Below are positions 1-9,129 of a DNA stretch of 64,000 nt, in pieces (position 1 is the first letter of the stretch; the number at the start of each line of letters is the position of its first letter). Both the position numbers and the translations under genes were made by a program. Below the pieces are notes generated by a model. That model was not told the origin of the DNA. It did no database searches and worked only from the letters and a program-made list of their open reading frames with translations. Source of the DNA: Thermostichus sp047461615 (lineage in GTDB: Bacteria > Cyanobacteriota > Cyanobacteriia > Thermostichales > Thermostichaceae); contig NZ_JANSHI010000002.1 of assembly GCF_047461615.1 (NCBI RefSeq), positions 1 through 64,000 on the forward strand, in the 5' to 3' direction.

Positions 1-68
1 GGATCGCAAGCTGCCAATGGTCTCCCTGCATGGCCATGTAGAGCTGAGAGCGCGATAGGTCGAAGCCA
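1..68. other. Left-edge stretch before glcF, no gene assigned
   Basis: Short sequence cut by the window edge. One plus-strand frame stays open to a stop that overlaps the glcF ATG in an ATGA arrangement, and one minus-strand frame is also open across it. Neither is long enough to identify. It may hold the end of an upstream gene, but I cannot support a product. Confidence 0.3.
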
Positions 69-1406
69 ATGAGTTTATCGCAAGGGCCGGGTTTTGATGG
101 GGTGGATCCCCCGGATCCGAAGCTGATCGATGCCTGTGTGCATTGTGGGTTTTGCCTGACCACCTGCCCCAGCTATCGCGTCCTCGGCAAGGAGATGGAC
201 TCACCTCGGGGCCGCATCTACCAGATGGACGCCCTCAATCAGGGCCAAATCTCTCTCTCAGCGGCAGTGGTTTCCCACTTCGACACTTGTCTGGGCTGTT
301 TGGCCTGTGTAACGGCTTGCCCCTCGGGGGTGCGCTACGACCGGCTGATTGCCGCTACCCGACCTCAGATTGAGCGCAACTACCGCCGCAACCTCTGGGA
401 TCGACTGTACCGCCAGTTGATTTTTTTCCTCTTCCCCTATCCGGAGCGGCTGCGACCGCTGCTCTGGCCCCTCTGGCTCTACCAAAAGATGGGGATCGGC
501 GCCTGGATCCGCAAGGGGCTGGAAAAAATCTCCCCGCGGCTGGCGGCCATGGAATCGCTGCTGCCCCCTTTGCAGGTGGAGCACCTTTTGCCCAAGCGCT
601 ATCCGGAGCGGATCCCGGCGGTGGGCGAGCGCCGCTTTCGCGTGGGGCTGATTCTTGGCTGTGTGCAGCGCCTGTTTGCCCCCCAGGTAAATGAGGCCAG
701 TATGCGCGTCTTAACCCACAATGGCTGTGAGGTGGTGATCCCACCTGCCCAGGGCTGTTGCGGAGCCTTGCCCCACCACCAAGGGCAATTGCAGCAGGCG
801 AAAACTCTGGCCCGCCAGATGGTGGATGCTTTTGCTGGCTACGAGTTGGATGCCATTCTCATCACTGCCTCTGGCTGCGGGCATACGCTGAAGGAGTACG
901 GCCACATCCTGGGTAAGGATCCCCACTACCAAGAGAAAGCAGCCCAGTTTGCGGCCAAAGTCAAGGACATCCAGGAGTTTCTTGCTCAGGTGGGGTTGAC
1001 CGCTCCTCTCCATCCGCTGCAGCCGGATCCCTTGGTGCTGGTCTATCAGGATGCCTGTCACATGCTACACGGGCAGCGCCTTAGCCAGGAGCCGCGCCAA
1101 CTGCTGCGGCAGATCCCGGGCCTGGAGCTGCGGGATCCCGTCGATGCTGCCCTCTGCTGTGGCAGCTCCGGCGTCTACAACCTGCTGCAACCCGAGGTGG
1201 CGGACGAGCTGGGATCCCAAAAGGTGGCCAACCTCCTCAACACCGGCGCCCAGGGGATCGTTTCCGCCAACATCGGCTGCCGCTTGCAAATCCAAAAGCA
1301 CCTGCGCCTGCAAGGCAAGGCCAGGATCCCCATCTACCACCCCATGGAGCTCTTGGACCGGGCTCTCCAACCGCCCACTCCAGAGCTAGCCAAGGCAACT
1401 GCCTAG
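69..1406 (+). CDS. glcF: Glycolate oxidase iron-sulfur subunit
   Basis: Electron-transfer subunit of the glycolate dehydrogenase complex, which oxidises photorespiratory glycolate to glyoxylate and passes electrons to the quinone pool. Two ferredoxin-type 4Fe-4S motifs are visible: Cys23/26/29 with Cys33 before Pro, and Cys74/77/80 with Cys84 before Pro. Two CCG-type cysteine domains follow (GCCGALPHH near residue 230 and CCGSSGVYN near residue 365). The 445-residue length is close to the family norm. The flavoprotein subunits glcD and glcE are not in the window, although the gene lies at its edge. The stop abuts the stop of the convergent dnaJ with no spacer. Related CCG-domain reductases are the main alternative. 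Confidence 0.88.
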   Translation: MSLSQGPGFDGVDPPDPKLIDACVHCGFCLTTCPSYRVLGKEMDSPRGRIYQMDALNQGQISLSAAVVSHFDTCLGCLACVTACPSGVRYDRLIAATRPQIERNYRRNLWDRLYRQLIFFLFPYPERLRPLLWPLWLYQKMGIGAWIRKGLEKISPRLAAMESLLPPLQVEHLLPKRYPERIPAVGERRFRVGLILGCVQRLFAPQVNEASMRVLTHNGCEVVIPPAQGCCGALPHHQGQLQQAKTLARQMVDAFAGYELDAILITASGCGHTLKEYGHILGKDPHYQEKAAQFAAKVKDIQEFLAQVGLTAPLHPLQPDPLVLVYQDACHMLHGQRLSQEPRQLLRQIPGLELRDPVDAALCCGSSGVYNLLQPEVADELGSQKVANLLNTGAQGIVSANIGCRLQIQKHLRLQGKARIPIYHPMELLDRALQPPTPELAKATA

Positions 1407-2351
1407 CTAGAGCTTGAGAGCGGCGCGGGGATCGTAGGACTGGATGCGCTGCAGCTTTTCGTAGAGCTCTCGTTCCTCCTCCGAAAGCCGCGTGGGCAAA
1501 TAGATCTGAACTACCGCGTAGAAGTCGCCTCGCTCCCCGTTGCCCTTGGGAAAGCCCCGCTCTGCCAACCGCAGCTTCCGCCCTGGTTGCGTCCCTGGCG
1601 GGATGCGCAGCTTCACCAGCCCGTCTAGCGTGGGCACCTCCACCTGGGCGCCTAAGACCGCCTCGCTGGGACTAAGCGGCAGGTCGCAGTAGACGTCAAA
1701 CCCCTCTAGGCGGTAGAAGGGATGCTCCTTCAGCTCGATCTTGAGGTAGAGATCGCCAGCACCCCCGTTGGGTTTGGGGTGGCCCTGGCCGCGCAGGCGA
1801 ATCCGCTTGCCCGGCGTGATTCCCGGTGGGATGCTCACCTCAAGCACGCGATCCCCGCCCACCCGCAGGCGGCGCTTTCCCCCCTCAAACGCTTCCGAGA
1901 TGGAAAGGTGGAGGGTGGCCTCCGCGTCGTAGTTGGCATTGGCCGAAGGACTGCTGCGGTCTTTGCCAGAGCTGCGCACTCGCCCTAGCAGTTGATCGAT
2001 AAAATCCTGAAAGTCTTCAAACTGGTCGAAATCGACGCCCCCTCCCCCCAAGCCAAAGTCCTCGCCAAAGGAGCTTTCGCCAAAGGGGCTGCTGTAGGTC
2101 TCTCGCCGGTAGCGAAAGCCACCCTGCTGGTGGTACTGGCTGAATTGGTCGTACTGCCTGCGCTTGCTGGGATCGGAGAGAACCTCGTAGGCTTCGTTGA
2201 TGTCTTTGAACTTTTCCTCAGCAGTTTTGTCGTTGGGGTTGACGTCTGGGTGGTATTTCCGCGCCAAGCGACGATAGGCCTGCTTGATCTCCTCAGCAGT
2301 GGCTGTCTTGCTAACCCCCAGAATTTTGTAGTAGTCCTTGAAGCTTTGCAT
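1407..2351 (-). CDS. dnaJ: DnaJ-type co-chaperone, type II (no zinc finger)
   Basis: J-domain protein that stimulates the ATPase of DnaK and delivers substrates. The J-domain occupies about residues 5-70 and contains the HPD tripeptide (KYHPDVNP). A Gly/Phe-rich linker follows, then the C-terminal substrate-binding beta domains (LRVGGDRVLEVSIPPG, DLYLKIELKEHPF). The four CXXCXGXG zinc repeats of type I DnaJ are missing, so this is a CbpA/type II protein. I chose the start that begins MQSFKDYYKILG (314 residues); a longer frame reaching 2450 adds a low-complexity leader that is probably not translated. The gene lies about 140 bp downstream of dnaK on the same strand, an operon-like arrangement. 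It converges exactly on glcF. Confidence 0.9.
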   Translation of the reverse strand: MQSFKDYYKILGVSKTATAEEIKQAYRRLARKYHPDVNPNDKTAEEKFKDINEAYEVLSDPSKRRQYDQFSQYHQQGGFRYRRETYSSPFGESSFGEDFGLGGGGVDFDQFEDFQDFIDQLLGRVRSSGKDRSSPSANANYDAEATLHLSISEAFEGGKRRLRVGGDRVLEVSIPPGITPGKRIRLRGQGHPKPNGGAGDLYLKIELKEHPFYRLEGFDVYCDLPLSPSEAVLGAQVEVPTLDGLVKLRIPPGTQPGRKLRLAERGFPKGNGERGDFYAVVQIYLPTRLSEEERELYEKLQRIQSYDPRAALKL

Positions 2352-2491
2352 GGAGGCATCCGCAGGCAGAGGGCTACCAACCCCGAAGAAGGAAGGAGGC
2401 GGGCTAGTGACCCTTGCCCATTCCCTCCCTCCTCCTGTTGAAACTGGCACCAGAAGCCGGATCCCTCCTTCCTAGAGGGATCCCGCAGGGG

Positions 2492-4384
2492 TTACTTGGC
2501 CTCAGTGAAATCGGCGTCAATGACGTCATCGCTGCCGCCGGCAGTCTTCCCTGCGCTAGCAGTGGAGCTAGAGGAAGCGCCAGCTTGCTGATAGAGCTCG
2601 CTACTCATGGCGTAGAGAGCCTCCTGCAGCTCCCGCTCCTTGCTTTGGATGGCGCTGTCGTCATCGCGCTGGATGGCCTCCCGCAGCTCCCGCACCAGGG
2701 TTTCGATTTGGCTGCGCTTGCTGGAGGAGATCTTGTCTCCCAGCTCCTTCAACTGCCGCTCGGCCTGGTAGGCCAGAGAGTCGGCCTTGTTGCGGCGCTC
2801 GATTTTCTCGCGGCGAGCGCGGTCTTCGGCGGCGTATTTTTCCGCTTCGGCAATCATCCGCTCCACCTCTTTGCTATCGAGCGTGGAGGCGCCAGTGATG
2901 GAGATGCTTTGCTCCTTGCCGCTTCCTCTGTCTCTAGCCGTTACCTTGAGGATGCCGTTGGCGTCGATATCAAAAGTCACCTCAATTTGGGGCACACCGC
3001 GAGGAGCGGGTGGGATCCCTTCCAGCCTAAAGCGGCCCAGCGATTTGTTGTCGCGAGCCAACTCCCGCTCCCCTTGAACCACGTGGATTTCCACCGAGGT
3101 CTGCCCATCTTCCGCTGTGGAGAAGATCTCCGACTTGCGGGTGGGAATGGTGGTGTTGCGCGGGATCAGCTTGGTGGCGATACCGCCCAGGGTTTCTACC
3201 CCCAGCGACAGGGGAGTGACATCCAAGAGCAGCACGTCTTTGACCTCGCCCGCCAGCACCGCGGCTTGGATGGCAGCGCCGACAGCCACCACCTCGTCGG
3301 GGTTGACGGTTTGGTTGGGCTCCTTGCCCAGCAGTTCCCTCACCAACCGCTGTACCGCCGGAATGCGGGTGGAACCACCCACCAGCACCACTTCGTTGAT
3401 GTCAGCCTTGGTGAGCTTAGCATCCCGCAGGGCCTGCTCCACCGGACCTTTGCAGCGCTCTAGCAGGTCGGCGCAGAGGTGCTCAAAGTGGGCGCGCGAG
3501 AGCTTCAGCTCCAGGTGCTTCGGACCGTCGGCAGTGGCAGTGATGAAGGGCAGGTTGATGGTGGTCTCCAAGACGCTGGACAGCTCAATCTTGGCTTTCT
3601 CAGCAGCTTCTGTTAGCCGCTGCAGAGCCTGCCGGTCTTGCCGCAGGTCGATCCCTTCCATGCGCTTGAACTCTTCGGCCATCCAGTCGACGATCTTCTT
3701 GTCGAAGTCGTCGCCGCCCAGTTGCGTGTCGCCGCTGGTGGCTTTCACCTCAAAGACCCCATCTCCTACCTCGAGAATGGAGACGTCGAAGGTACCACCG
3801 CCCAGGTCAAAGACAAGGATGGTCTCGTTGGTGCGCTTATCCAAGCCGTAGGCCAAGGAAGCTGCGGTCGGCTCGTTGATGATGCGCAGCACCTCCAAGC
3901 CGGCAATGCGGCCTGCATCTTTGGTGGCCTGCCGCTGGGAGTCATTAAAGTAGGCAGGCACGGTAATAACGGCTTGGGTGACCTGTTGACCCAGGTAGCG
4001 GCTGGCGTCTTCGACCAGCTTGCGCAGCACCATGGCCGAGATTTCCTCGGGGGCAAATTCCTTGTTCATGCGGGGTGAGTACAACTTGACATTGCCCCGC
4101 TCATCCCGCCGCACCTGGTAGGGAACCCTCCTGGCCTCGGCGCCCACCTCGTCGTACTTGCGCCCGATAAACCGCTTGACGGAGTAAAAGGTGTTCTCGG
4201 GGTTGAGCACTGCCTGGCGACGGGCCATCTGACCCACGAGGCGCTCTCCATCCTTGGTAAAGGCAACTACCGAGGGTGTGGTGCGGCTCCCCTCGGCATT
4301 AGCAATAACCGTGGGGACACCCCCCTCCATTACGGCGACAACCGAGTTGGTTGTGCCCAGATCAATTCCTACAACTTTTCCCAT
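2492..4384 (-). CDS. dnaK: Chaperone protein DnaK (Hsp70)
   Basis: Hsp70 chaperone that folds and protects cytosolic proteins in an ATP-driven cycle. Signatures seen: phosphate-1 motif GIDLGTTNS at residues 6-14, FDLGGGTFDVS near residue 195, the adenosine motif VLVGGSTRIPAV near residue 335, the linker LLLDVTPLSLG, and an acidic C-terminus ending DDVIDADFTEAK. At 630 residues it is full length. A good ribosome-binding site (AAGGAG) sits just before the ATG. Cyanobacteria carry several dnaK genes; the VIDADF-type tail suggests the main housekeeping and stress copy (dnaK2-like), but I cannot settle the paralogue. dnaJ follows; grpE is not nearby. A 7-bp inverted repeat lies about 105 bp upstream. 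Confidence 0.95.
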   Translation of the reverse strand: MGKVVGIDLGTTNSVVAVMEGGVPTVIANAEGSRTTPSVVAFTKDGERLVGQMARRQAVLNPENTFYSVKRFIGRKYDEVGAEARRVPYQVRRDERGNVKLYSPRMNKEFAPEEISAMVLRKLVEDASRYLGQQVTQAVITVPAYFNDSQRQATKDAGRIAGLEVLRIINEPTAASLAYGLDKRTNETILVFDLGGGTFDVSILEVGDGVFEVKATSGDTQLGGDDFDKKIVDWMAEEFKRMEGIDLRQDRQALQRLTEAAEKAKIELSSVLETTINLPFITATADGPKHLELKLSRAHFEHLCADLLERCKGPVEQALRDAKLTKADINEVVLVGGSTRIPAVQRLVRELLGKEPNQTVNPDEVVAVGAAIQAAVLAGEVKDVLLLDVTPLSLGVETLGGIATKLIPRNTTIPTRKSEIFSTAEDGQTSVEIHVVQGERELARDNKSLGRFRLEGIPPAPRGVPQIEVTFDIDANGILKVTARDRGSGKEQSISITGASTLDSKEVERMIAEAEKYAAEDRARREKIERRNKADSLAYQAERQLKELGDKISSSKRSQIETLVRELREAIQRDDDSAIQSKERELQEALYAMSSELYQQAGASSSSTASAGKTAGGSDDVIDADFTEAK

Positions 4385-4488
4385 CGGCTCCTTCTTCTCC
4401 TCTTTGTGTGTACAGGACTTCGGTTACCGCCGCCAGCCCATCCGCTTGTGGGGTAGCTTGGGCAGCCAACTTGCGAAAATCTGGCAAA

Positions 4489-4509
4489 GGCTTAGCCATT
4501 TCCTAAGCC
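4489..4509. promoter_or_regulatory. Inverted repeat upstream of dnaK
   Basis: Perfect 7-bp arms GGCTTAG and CTAAGCC separated by 7 bases, about 105 bp before the dnaK start. It is not a CIRCE element (TTAGCACTC-N9-GAGTGCTAA). It could be an operator or an mRNA hairpin in the dnaK leader. No regulator can be named. Confidence 0.4.
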
Positions 4510-4928
4510 GATCTTAACCAGGTGGTTGGCAGCGCTAGGGCGAGAATGCCGCCCATTTCTGGGGGTTGAAAAGCCGACCTATTACGGATCTCCGTACCTG
4601 CGGGGTTGGGGAGTCGAAGCTTCGGGGGTGGGGAGAAAAACTCATCCAGGGCCGCCACCGCAAGAGTTGCAGGCCCAGACCAACTTCACGTCGCCAATCA
4701 CCCCTTTGCTGAGGAGCAGCCAGGCGTTCGTGCCCTTCCCCGCAGGGTTACAGCGGGGATCCATCGAGGCAAAAAAGAGCATTAGTGAGAAAGACTAAGA
4801 AAAACAGCAAAAGAAAGAGAAAGAGAGAGCTTGCCGCTAGAGCCTTTTTCAAGGAGCTCTCAAGCCCAAAGCCTTATCTGGCAAGGCTTAGGCGGTTTCC
4901 GGCACAGCGTCCCTGCTTGAGAAAAATC

Positions 4929-4958
4929 TTGACGCCTTCTGAAATAGAGCAATATATT
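4929..4958 (+). promoter_or_regulatory. Predicted sigma70-type promoter of speA
   Basis: TTGACG at 4929-4934 and TATATT at 4953-4958 with an 18-base spacer. The -10 box lies 56 bases before the speA ATG, a sensible leader length. This is a match to the consensus only. Confidence 0.5.
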
Positions 4959-5014
4959 GTGGATTCTGTGCGGAAATCCTGCGCTGTTCACATCTCGGTA
5001 TCTGGGGGACTGCT

Positions 5015-6940
5015 ATGCCGACTTTGACTCGTTCTCCCTGGACACTGCGAGACAGCGAAAAGCTCTATCGCATCTGCTACTGGGGGGAGCCCTACTTCCG
5101 TATCAACGCCGCTGGTCATGTGGAGGTAACCCCACAGGGCCTACAGCAGCAGGAACCGGGCATTGACCTGTACCACCTGGTGAAGGATCTGGTGGCGCGG
5201 GGTTTGCAGTTGCCGTTGTTAATTCGCTTTCCCGAGATTGTGGCCGACCGCATGCGGCAGCTTTGCCAGAGCTTTCAGCAGGCCATTGAGCGCTTTGGCT
5301 ACCCCAATGTCTATCGGGGGGTTTACCCGGTCAAGGTGAACCAGCAGCGCCACCTGGTGGAAGAGGTGGTGAAGCACGGTCGCGCCTACCATTTTGGCCT
5401 GGAAGCGGGATCGAAGCCGGAGCTGTTGATCGCCCTAGCTCTACTGGACACTCCCGGGGCTTTGCTCATCTGCAATGGCTACAAAGACCGCGACTTTATG
5501 GAAACGGCCCTCTTGGCCCAGCGGCTGGGGCGCACGCCCATCATCGTCCTGGAGCGGCTGCAGGAGCTGGAGCTGGTGCTGCAGGCTGCCGAGCACCTGG
5601 GCATTGATCCCATGCTGGGGGTGCGGGCCAAGCTTTCTACCCAAGGCAGCGGGCGCTGGGGCACCTCGGCCGGGGATCGGGCCAAGTTTGGCCTTACAGC
5701 GACGGAGATTTTGCAGGTGGTGGAACGGCTGCGGGAAGTCGGCAAGCTGCACTGTCTGCGCCTGTTGCACTACCACATCGGCTCGCAGATCTCGATGGCG
5801 AGTGTGCACGGGCGGGCTGTGCGGGAGGCCAGCCAGATCTACATTGAACTCGTCAAGCTGGGGGCGCCGATGGGCTACCTGGATATCGGCGGCGGCTTAG
5901 GGGTTGACTACGACGGATCCCAGTCCGCCAGTCATTTCTCCCAGAGCTATAGCGTCGAGGACTACGCCGCCACCGTGGTGCAGACAGTGCTGACCACTCT
6001 GCAGCCGCACGGGATCCGGCCACCGGTGCTGGTTACCGAAAGCGGGCGGGCCTTGATGTCCCACCAGTCGGTGTTGGTCTTTGACGTGCAGGATGTCAAT
6101 GTGGCTAGCCCCTACCCCATGCCTACCCACCTCACCTCCAATGCAGAGGTGATCCAGAAGCTAAACCAGCTTTACTACGAGATCCGGCCCGATACCCTAG
6201 TGGCCGATTATCGCCGCTGCCAGGAGCTAAAAGAAGCTGCCCTGCGCCAGTTCATCGAGGGATCCCTCAGCTTGCAGGAGCGGGCCGAGGTGGAGCGGCT
6301 GTTTTGGAACTGCTCCGACAAGATCTGTACCTTGGCCTACGAGCAGTACCAGGCAGGACAGCCCGTGGCTGTAGATCTCCTGGAGCTGGACGAGATGCTG
6401 GCCAGCATCTACTACGGCAATTTCTCCCTGTTCCAGTCCCTGCCGGATAGCTGGGCCATCGGCCAGGTCTTTCCCATCATGCCCATCCACCGTCTGGACG
6501 AGGAGCCGCGCCAATGGGCTACCTTGGCGGATCTAACCTGCGACAGCGACGGCAAGATCAACCGCTTCTTTGGCGAAGACGGCCAAATCACCTCGGTCTT
6601 GCCGCTGCATGATCCCGACGGGCAGCCCTACCTGCTGGGGGTGTTCTTGGGAGGTGCCTACCAGGAGATCCTGGGGGATCTGCACAACCTCTTTGGCGAC
6701 ACCAACGCGGTGCATGTCCGCACCCGTCCTGGCGGCTATCACGTCTCCCAAGTGATCAAGGGAGACACGATTGCTGAGGTGCTGAGCTGGGTGCAATACA
6801 CCAGCGAAGACCTGGTGGAAGCCCTGCACCACGCCACTGAAGCCGCTCTACAAAGGGGGCAGATCACTCTAGAGCAGGCTAGGGCGCTGCAGCAGCACTT
6901 TGAAGACAACCTGCGGGCCTACACTTACCTGCACCGCTAG
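5015..6940 (+). CDS. speA: Biosynthetic arginine decarboxylase
   Basis: PLP enzyme that converts arginine to agmatine, the entry step of polyamine (putrescine/spermidine) synthesis in cyanobacteria. The protein has 641 residues, as expected for SpeA. The alanine-racemase-like barrel carries the PLP lysine at Lys107 (YPVKVNQQ). Further SpeA features are the glycine-rich GGGLGVDYDGS near residue 293, the HYHIGSQ motif near residue 252, and the C-terminal Cys-containing block (FWNCSDKIC). The gene stands alone on its strand, with a plausible promoter 56 bp upstream and a hairpin with a T-run about 90 bp downstream. Ornithine/diaminopimelate decarboxylases of the same fold are shorter, so the assignment is secure. 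Confidence 0.96.
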   Translation: MPTLTRSPWTLRDSEKLYRICYWGEPYFRINAAGHVEVTPQGLQQQEPGIDLYHLVKDLVARGLQLPLLIRFPEIVADRMRQLCQSFQQAIERFGYPNVYRGVYPVKVNQQRHLVEEVVKHGRAYHFGLEAGSKPELLIALALLDTPGALLICNGYKDRDFMETALLAQRLGRTPIIVLERLQELELVLQAAEHLGIDPMLGVRAKLSTQGSGRWGTSAGDRAKFGLTATEILQVVERLREVGKLHCLRLLHYHIGSQISMASVHGRAVREASQIYIELVKLGAPMGYLDIGGGLGVDYDGSQSASHFSQSYSVEDYAATVVQTVLTTLQPHGIRPPVLVTESGRALMSHQSVLVFDVQDVNVASPYPMPTHLTSNAEVIQKLNQLYYEIRPDTLVADYRRCQELKEAALRQFIEGSLSLQERAEVERLFWNCSDKICTLAYEQYQAGQPVAVDLLELDEMLASIYYGNFSLFQSLPDSWAIGQVFPIMPIHRLDEEPRQWATLADLTCDSDGKINRFFGEDGQITSVLPLHDPDGQPYLLGVFLGGAYQEILGDLHNLFGDTNAVHVRTRPGGYHVSQVIKGDTIAEVLSWVQYTSEDLVEALHHATEAALQRGQITLEQARALQQHFEDNLRAYTYLHR

Positions 6941-7031
6941 CTGCCCCTCTGCCATCCCAGCTTTAGCTCGTGGGGGTGGTGGGGGTAGCTGAGCCCTGCG
7001 CTGTACTCAGCGCCGGGAGTAGGTCACGGAA

Positions 7032-7057
7032 GGGGTGGGCTCTATGGCCCCCTTTTT
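7032..7057 (+). terminator. Probable intrinsic terminator after speA
   Basis: A GC-rich imperfect hairpin (GGGG arm, CCCC arm, about 21 bases) is followed directly by TTTTT. It lies 91 bp after the speA stop on the plus strand. The stem has a bulge, so the call is moderate. Confidence 0.5.
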
Positions 7058-7187
7058 CTAATGACAGCTTCCGGCCTGAGCAGAGGTGCTCCTTACCCGG
7101 CAATCTGAACCAGACACGGGTTTGATCCACAGCCAACCAAAGAAAGCAGGGTCACGCCAGCTATCCCTGCCCGCTGGCAACGTACTC

Positions 7188-7433
7188 TCAAGCCCGGCGA
7201 AGAAAGTTGACCAACGCCAACAAAACCAAAGCGCCAACGGTTGCCATCAACAATTTCCCCAGCAGACCTGTAGCCCATAAGCCGAGCAAGTTGAAAAGGT
7301 ATTCTCCCACAACTGCTCCGCAAATGCCGACAATGATGTTACCAATCAGGCCAAAACCGTAGCCGCGCTGGATAGACCCTGCCAGCCAACCGGCAATTGC
7401 CCCGATCACTAGAGACCTTAGTACGCTTTCCAT
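7188..7433 (-). CDS. GlsB/YeaQ/YmgE family small membrane protein
   Basis: An 81-residue hydrophobic protein of the family called transglycosylase-associated in databases; molecular function unknown, often stress induced. It shows the typical three membrane segments (LVIGAIAGWLAGSI, GLIGNIIVGICGAVVGEYLF and a C-terminal LLMATVGALVLLALVNFL) and the family Gly-rich spacing. I chose the start beginning MESVLRSL; a longer frame to 7490 adds a polar leader not typical of the family. It stands alone, convergent with speA. E. coli YeaQ/YmgE have similar length. Confidence 0.8.
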   Translation of the reverse strand: MESVLRSLVIGAIAGWLAGSIQRGYGFGLIGNIIVGICGAVVGEYLFNLLGLWATGLLGKLLMATVGALVLLALVNFLRRA

Positions 7434-7773
7434 GCCCTTTGCTCCTTCTTTTCCCGAGACAAATCCACTCCACCTCCAGCTTCTTTCCAAGTCGAGACAG
7501 AGCCTGGCAGTGACATGATAACTGCAGGGATCCCTTGCTTTCCACGGCTCCCCAGCTCTACAAAAGGAAAGACTGGCAGGGTGAGATCTGCCAGCCTAGG
7601 TTAGTTCCCTGGAAGTGAGCTGAGAGCGTCGTTGCCAACGACTTCAACCCAGTTCCAGTCTCTGCCGTTTCCCCCCCTCCCGAAGTGATCCGGATCACGC
7701 GGCAAAGGTTCTTTAGAAGCGGCCCTGCTCCCCACCTCTGACCGACAAAGGTCAAAGCAATGGAGGCAGAGCC
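7434..7773. other. Intergenic region between sbcD and the GlsB-like gene
   Basis: 340 bp that must contain the promoter of the minus-strand GlsB-like gene and the end of the sbcD transcript. I see the hairpin described at 7560-7594 and one GGGATCCC octamer (near 7530). Short frames here look non-coding. Confidence 0.5.
7560..7594 (-). terminator. Probable intrinsic terminator for sbcD
   Basis: Perfect 7-bp stem CTGGCAG/CTGCCAG with an 8-base loop. Read on the minus strand it is followed by the T-rich TCTTTCCTTTTG. It lies about 180 bp beyond the sbcD stop and before the next minus-strand gene. Confidence 0.55.
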
Positions 7774-9078
7774 CTAGAACAAGGGCAATTGCTGCTCTTC
7801 CCAGTCGGCGGGGCTTGGAGGATCCACCTCCTCCTCGTTGGCATTCCCTTCCGGCAAGGGATCTGCTGCTTCCGCCAGCAACTGACGGGCAGCCGCCAGC
7901 AACTCGTTGCGCAAAGGGGCCAGATCGCTGCGGTCAGCTAGATACTGCTCCAGAGCCGTCAGGGGCTCTAGATGTCTGGGATCCAAGCCCGGCAAGCGGA
8001 TGCGGCCAGGGCTGACCACTTCTGGGGCAATGGTGTAGCTGAAGGCAGGGGCAAGGGCTTGGTGCAGAGCCCGCTCGTCAATGCCATCGAGCTGGTCGGG
8101 GCGAAGGCGGTAGATGAGGCGTAGGATGGAGCCGGCTACAGGGGCCTTGGCAATGGCCTCCAGGAGTTTGGCTTGCACTTCTTGGGGGGGATAGGGGGTG
8201 AGATCGAGGCGGATGGTGTGAAAGGCGCGGGCGGGCAAGGGCAAAAATTCGTAGCTTGCTCCTGTGGCCGTAACCTCTGCCACTACGCAACCTTTTTCCT
8301 CTTTTTCCTCCCCGAAGTCCACCCGCTCGATGCTGCCGGGATAGATCACCAAGGGATCCCGACAGAGCACCTGGTGGCAGTGCACATGCCCCAAAGCTAC
8401 GTACTGGTAAGCTGGCCGCGCCAGCAACCAGAGGGGCACCGTCAGGCCTTTGCCTACCGAAAGATGCCGCTCGGCCCCGTGGCGGGCTGTATCTACCATT
8501 ACATGGGCTAGTAAAATTGCCGGGATCCCGGGCCGTAACCTGCGGGCCTCCCCTTCCAGCGCCAGATCCAAGCGCTGTAGCAGCTTCTGGGTCAGCCCTT
8601 CAGGGTCAAGGCCCAAGCCCTCTTGGCGGGCCAGTAGGGTGGAGCGGTTTAGCCAAGGCAGGGTGGTCACCTGGACTGGGCCGCTGCGAGTTTCAATCCA
8701 ATGGGTCTGCAGCCGATCCCCGACGACAAACCCCGCCACCCCTAAGGCCCGGTAGATGGCTAGGCTGTTGCCCTCCTGGCCCTGTCCGTATTGGTCGTGG
8801 TTACCCACCAAGAGAACGGTCGGGATGCCGGCATCAGCCAACCGGCGAAACTGCTGGGCAAAGAGTTCTTGGTGCCGAGGGGGCGGCGTCGCATCGGGAA
8901 AGGCATCTCCCCCAAACAGAACTAAGTCCACAGCTAGCTCGAGGGCAAGGTCAATGCACCGCTGCAAGGAAGCCACAAAATCCTCCAAGCGGGTGTTCAG
9001 TCCCGTGGCCGGGTTGATGGAGCCGTAGGCTAGACCACTGCCCAAATGGACATCGGAAAAATGCAACAGCCTCACCAT
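7774..9078 (-). CDS. sbcD: SbcD-like DNA repair exonuclease (metallophosphoesterase)
   Basis: Calcineurin-like nuclease of the SbcD/Mre11 family, normally the nuclease subunit of the SbcCD complex that opens DNA hairpins and blocked ends. Metal-ligand motifs are visible: DVHLG with Asp9 and His11, GGDAFPD near residue 56, GNHDQYGQ near residue 97, a HVMVDTARHG block and GHVHCHQ near residue 228. At 434 residues it is within the family range. The SbcC ATPase partner is not adjacent. The start ATG (MVRLLHFSDVH) is typical of the family. The C-terminal third is divergent and acidic near the end. Confidence 0.88.
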   Translation of the reverse strand: MVRLLHFSDVHLGSGLAYGSINPATGLNTRLEDFVASLQRCIDLALELAVDLVLFGGDAFPDATPPPRHQELFAQQFRRLADAGIPTVLLVGNHDQYGQGQEGNSLAIYRALGVAGFVVGDRLQTHWIETRSGPVQVTTLPWLNRSTLLARQEGLGLDPEGLTQKLLQRLDLALEGEARRLRPGIPAILLAHVMVDTARHGAERHLSVGKGLTVPLWLLARPAYQYVALGHVHCHQVLCRDPLVIYPGSIERVDFGEEKEEKGCVVAEVTATGASYEFLPLPARAFHTIRLDLTPYPPQEVQAKLLEAIAKAPVAGSILRLIYRLRPDQLDGIDERALHQALAPAFSYTIAPEVVSPGRIRLPGLDPRHLEPLTALEQYLADRSDLAPLRNELLAAARQLLAEAADPLPEGNANEEEVDPPSPADWEEQQLPLF

Positions 9079-9129
9079 CTCAGCCGCCCTTCTCTAAATT
9101 CCAGGCCCAGCCTGGGATCCCTGCCTAAG

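Larger units (their letters stand above)
4385..5014. other. Intergenic region between divergent dnaK and speA
   Basis: About 630 bp holding the promoters of two divergent genes. The short frames here have no recognisable protein features. Visible elements are the inverted repeat at 4489-4509, an A/G-rich tract around 4786-4835, and a sigma70-type promoter candidate at 4929-4958 for speA. The length of the speA side suggests a leader of up to several hundred bases upstream of that promoter, or an undetected small RNA; I see no direct evidence for one. Confidence 0.5.

Noticed and set aside
2414..4078. Long plus-strand frames across dnaK (e.g. 2414-3463, 3117-3851, 3638-4078)
   Set aside because: They lie opposite dnaK, whose motifs are decisive; GC-rich codon use creates long open antisense frames. 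No domains seen.
4526..4798. 90-codon frame in the dnaK-speA gap
   Set aside because: Low-complexity composition (PGPPPQELQ) and no family; the region is better explained as promoter and leader.
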